A stretch of DNA of 5,661 nt from Bacillota bacterium (GTDB lineage: Bacteria; Bacillota; Sulfobacillia; Sulfobacillales; Sulfobacillaceae). Below, in pieces: positions 4,691 to 5,661 of this stretch. The notes beneath the pieces are model-generated. The model had not been told where the DNA came from, did not search any database, and was given only the letters and a program-made list of their open reading frames with translations. Numbering within the stretch: the stretch's first letter is position 1; the number at the start of each line of letters is the position of its first letter. Where the stretch lies: NCBI GenBank assembly GCA_021820675.1, contig JAKADI010000151.1:1-5661 (forward strand), read 5' to 3'. The position numbers and the translations under genes are program-made.

Positions 4691-4712
4691 ACGACCTCAA
4701 AATTGACTGACA
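4691..4712 (-). repeat. Candidate right terminal inverted repeat (partner at 710-732)
   Basis: The plus strand starts ACGACCTCAAAA and ends TTGACTGACA. The last 12 bases of its reverse complement match the 23-bp repeat unit near 711, and both sites have TGTCA at the outer end. The flanking bases (CTCCA before 710, ACTCT after 4712) show no target duplication. Confidence 0.3.
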
Positions 4713-4733
4713 ACTCTTGAAATTTGTAGTTTT

Positions 4734-4752
4734 TCCTGGTCTCGCCCCAGGA
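4734..4752. other. Stem-loop downstream of the tartrate-dehydratase-like gene
   Basis: TCCTGG (4734-4739) pairs with CCAGGA (4747-4752) around a 7-base loop, about 30 bases after the gene's stop. On the minus strand it is followed by A residues, not T, so a normal intrinsic terminator is not supported. Confidence 0.25.
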
Positions 4753-4782
4753 GAATGGAATGCATCATGACTTGAATTTCCG

Positions 4783-5595
4783 TTATGGTTTTTCACTCAA
4801 TTGGCGTAACAGTTGGTGGAGCTCTCTCTTATGCTCGAAACCAATTCCCGGGGTTTCGGGAAGACGTACGTAACCCGATTCAATTGCGTAACCGTCAGCG
4901 AACCCACCAAATGGCCGGAATACGCCCGGGTAGGATTCGTTACCACCCAATCCTAAGCCTGCCGCCAAATGAAGTGATAGTTGATGACCTCCATGGGGAA
5001 TTAAACGGCGTGAGGACCACCCTTCCTTTTGGAGCATGGATAAAATTCGGAGATATTCCACCACGCCATAACTCAACGCACAGTCAAATTGTAAAAAGTC
5101 TTTGTCCCGCCTAAGACCACCATAACGGATCAGATTTTGGGCGTCTTGGACGGAAAATAAATTTTCCCCGGTTGCTAAGGCATGGGGATAATATTGACCC
5201 AACGCGGATTGTAGCTCGAAGTCCAAAGGGTCTCCCGCTTCTTCGTACCAGAACAGATGATAGGGTTCCAATGCCTCGGCATAGGCGATGGCCGTCCTGA
5301 AATTGAATCGTCCATTGGCATCAACAGCGAGATTCTGCCCATCGCCGACAACCTCTAATACGGCGTCGAGTCGCCGCAAATCGTCTTCCAAAGAAGCCCC
5401 TCCGATTTTCATTTTGACTTGCTTATACCCCAAGTCTAGATAGCGTTGCATTTCTCTTTGCAATGCGGCCAGGTCTTTGCCCGGCTGATAGTATCCTCCT
5501 GCGGCATATACGAATACGGCATTATCGGTCACTCCTTGATGATAACGGTCTGCCAACTGAACGGTTTGTGGAGAAAAAGACCGGCGCCACTGCAC
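4783..5595 (-). CDS. D(-)-tartrate dehydratase-like enolase-superfamily protein, 5'-truncated (likely pseudogene)
   Basis: The 270-aa frame opens at a GTG at 5595 and ends at the TAA at 4785-4783. It covers the whole catalytic barrel of a D-tartrate dehydratase-like enzyme, which removes water from D-tartrate to give oxaloacetate. Visible are VFVYAAGGYY, the base motif K61-M-K63, metal ligands D92, E118 and E144, H201 in PHGGHQ, and GLGGNESYPGVF. The residue spacing equals that of the characterised Bradyrhizobium enzyme (K184, D213, E239, E265, H322) with a constant offset of 121, so roughly the first 120 residues, the capping domain that closes the active site, are missing. In-frame TAATAA stops at about 5617-5622 and a non-homologous start (MQWRRSFSPQTVQ) mark the break. 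No good ribosome binding site precedes the GTG. An internal ATG at 5451 has AAAGAGAA before it but would give an even shorter barrel. Function is therefore doubtful. Confidence 0.8.
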   Translation of the reverse strand: MQWRRSFSPQTVQLADRYHQGVTDNAVFVYAAGGYYQPGKDLAALQREMQRYLDLGYKQVKMKIGGASLEDDLRRLDAVLEVVGDGQNLAVDANGRFNFRTAIAYAEALEPYHLFWYEEAGDPLDFELQSALGQYYPHALATGENLFSVQDAQNLIRYGGLRRDKDFLQFDCALSYGVVEYLRILSMLQKEGWSSRRLIPHGGHQLSLHLAAGLGLGGNESYPGVFRPFGGFADGYAIESGYVRLPETPGIGFEHKRELHQLLRQLSEKP

Positions 5596-5661
5596 ACAAG
5601 CTTGGCCGACCTGAGTTTATTAAAACGTGTCTGCAGACTACCCATGAGATTGAAGAGCAGT
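5596..5661. other. Sequence beyond the truncated tartrate-dehydratase-like gene
   Basis: No frame on the minus strand continues the expected capping domain, and no other gene or recognisable IS end is visible in these 66 bases. The breakpoint with foreign sequence probably lies near 5560-5600. Confidence 0.4.

Larger units (their letters stand above)
4199..4782. other. Intergenic region without intact genes, with peptide-like debris
   Basis: No open frame with a start signal is convincing. Two short minus-strand stretches look protein-like. 4419-4327 includes PAKFRPGAALLKSMVKV and ends at a TGA; it recalls the KFRPPxLLxxMV segment near the C terminus of 3-hydroxyacyl-CoA dehydrogenases. 4310-4221 includes IQGAIPIEAFRAIIDHKPGR and is unrecognised. 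A candidate inverted-repeat end lies at 4691-4712, and a small stem-loop at 4734-4752. The FabG promoter should lie in the left part, but no consensus pair was seen. Confidence 0.4.

Noticed and set aside
4734..4752. Intrinsic terminator for the tartrate-dehydratase-like gene
   Set aside because: The stem is followed by A, not T, in the direction of that gene.
4785..5114. 109-codon plus-strand open frame
   Set aside because: Antisense to the tartrate-dehydratase-like barrel, whose conserved residues show the true strand.

Overview
The window is a mostly minus-strand stretch of a bacterial genome carrying acyl-CoA/fatty-acid-type metabolic genes separated by decayed insertion-sequence material. 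Start codons on the intact genes sit behind very strong purine-rich ribosome binding sites (AAGGGGGAG, AAGGGGGA, GAGGGGGAGG), and base composition is mid-G+C. This suggests a Bacillota-type organism, perhaps a Sulfobacillus- or Alicyclobacillus-like soil or acid-environment Firmicute. That placement is inference and weak.

Layout: 1-359 is the N-terminal third of a zinc alcohol/formaldehyde dehydrogenase, cut by the window edge. 360-1030 has no credible intact gene; it holds a perfect 23-bp tandem repeat followed by a hairpin, a 14-bp tandem duplication and unidentified ORF debris. 1031-1683 is remnant A: a tnpB pseudogene reduced to about 150 codons in three reading frames, interrupted by a perfect palindrome exactly at a deletion point and flanked by two hairpins of the same architecture. 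1741-2590 is a tight two-gene operon for a two-subunit MaoC/FAS1-like hydratase (hotdog fold). 2664-2936 looks like the C-terminal half of a decayed TetR-family regulator. 3077-3397 is remnant B: the first ~50 codons of an IS607-type tnpA (MerR-like helix-turn-helix) joined within a few bases to the same tnpB-tail/RNA-scaffold sequence found in remnant A. 3420-4181 is an intact FabG-like short-chain dehydrogenase. 4199-4782 has no gene but contains short peptide-like debris. 4783-5595 is the catalytic barrel of a D(-)-tartrate dehydratase-like enolase-superfamily enzyme that has lost its N-terminal capping domain.

How the genes may work together: a FabG-type 3-oxoacyl reductase plus a two-subunit (R)-hydratase would interconvert 3-oxoacyl, 3-hydroxyacyl and enoyl thioesters, with a TetR-type regulator formerly beside them; substrate (CoA or ACP, chain length) cannot be read from the sequence. 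The dehydrogenase and the tartrate-dehydratase relic are not obviously part of that pathway. The main structural story is repeated IS200/IS605/IS607-type insertion and decay between these genes, with non-coding ends and RNA-scaffold segments better preserved than the proteins. No CRISPR array, rRNA or convincing tRNA was seen.
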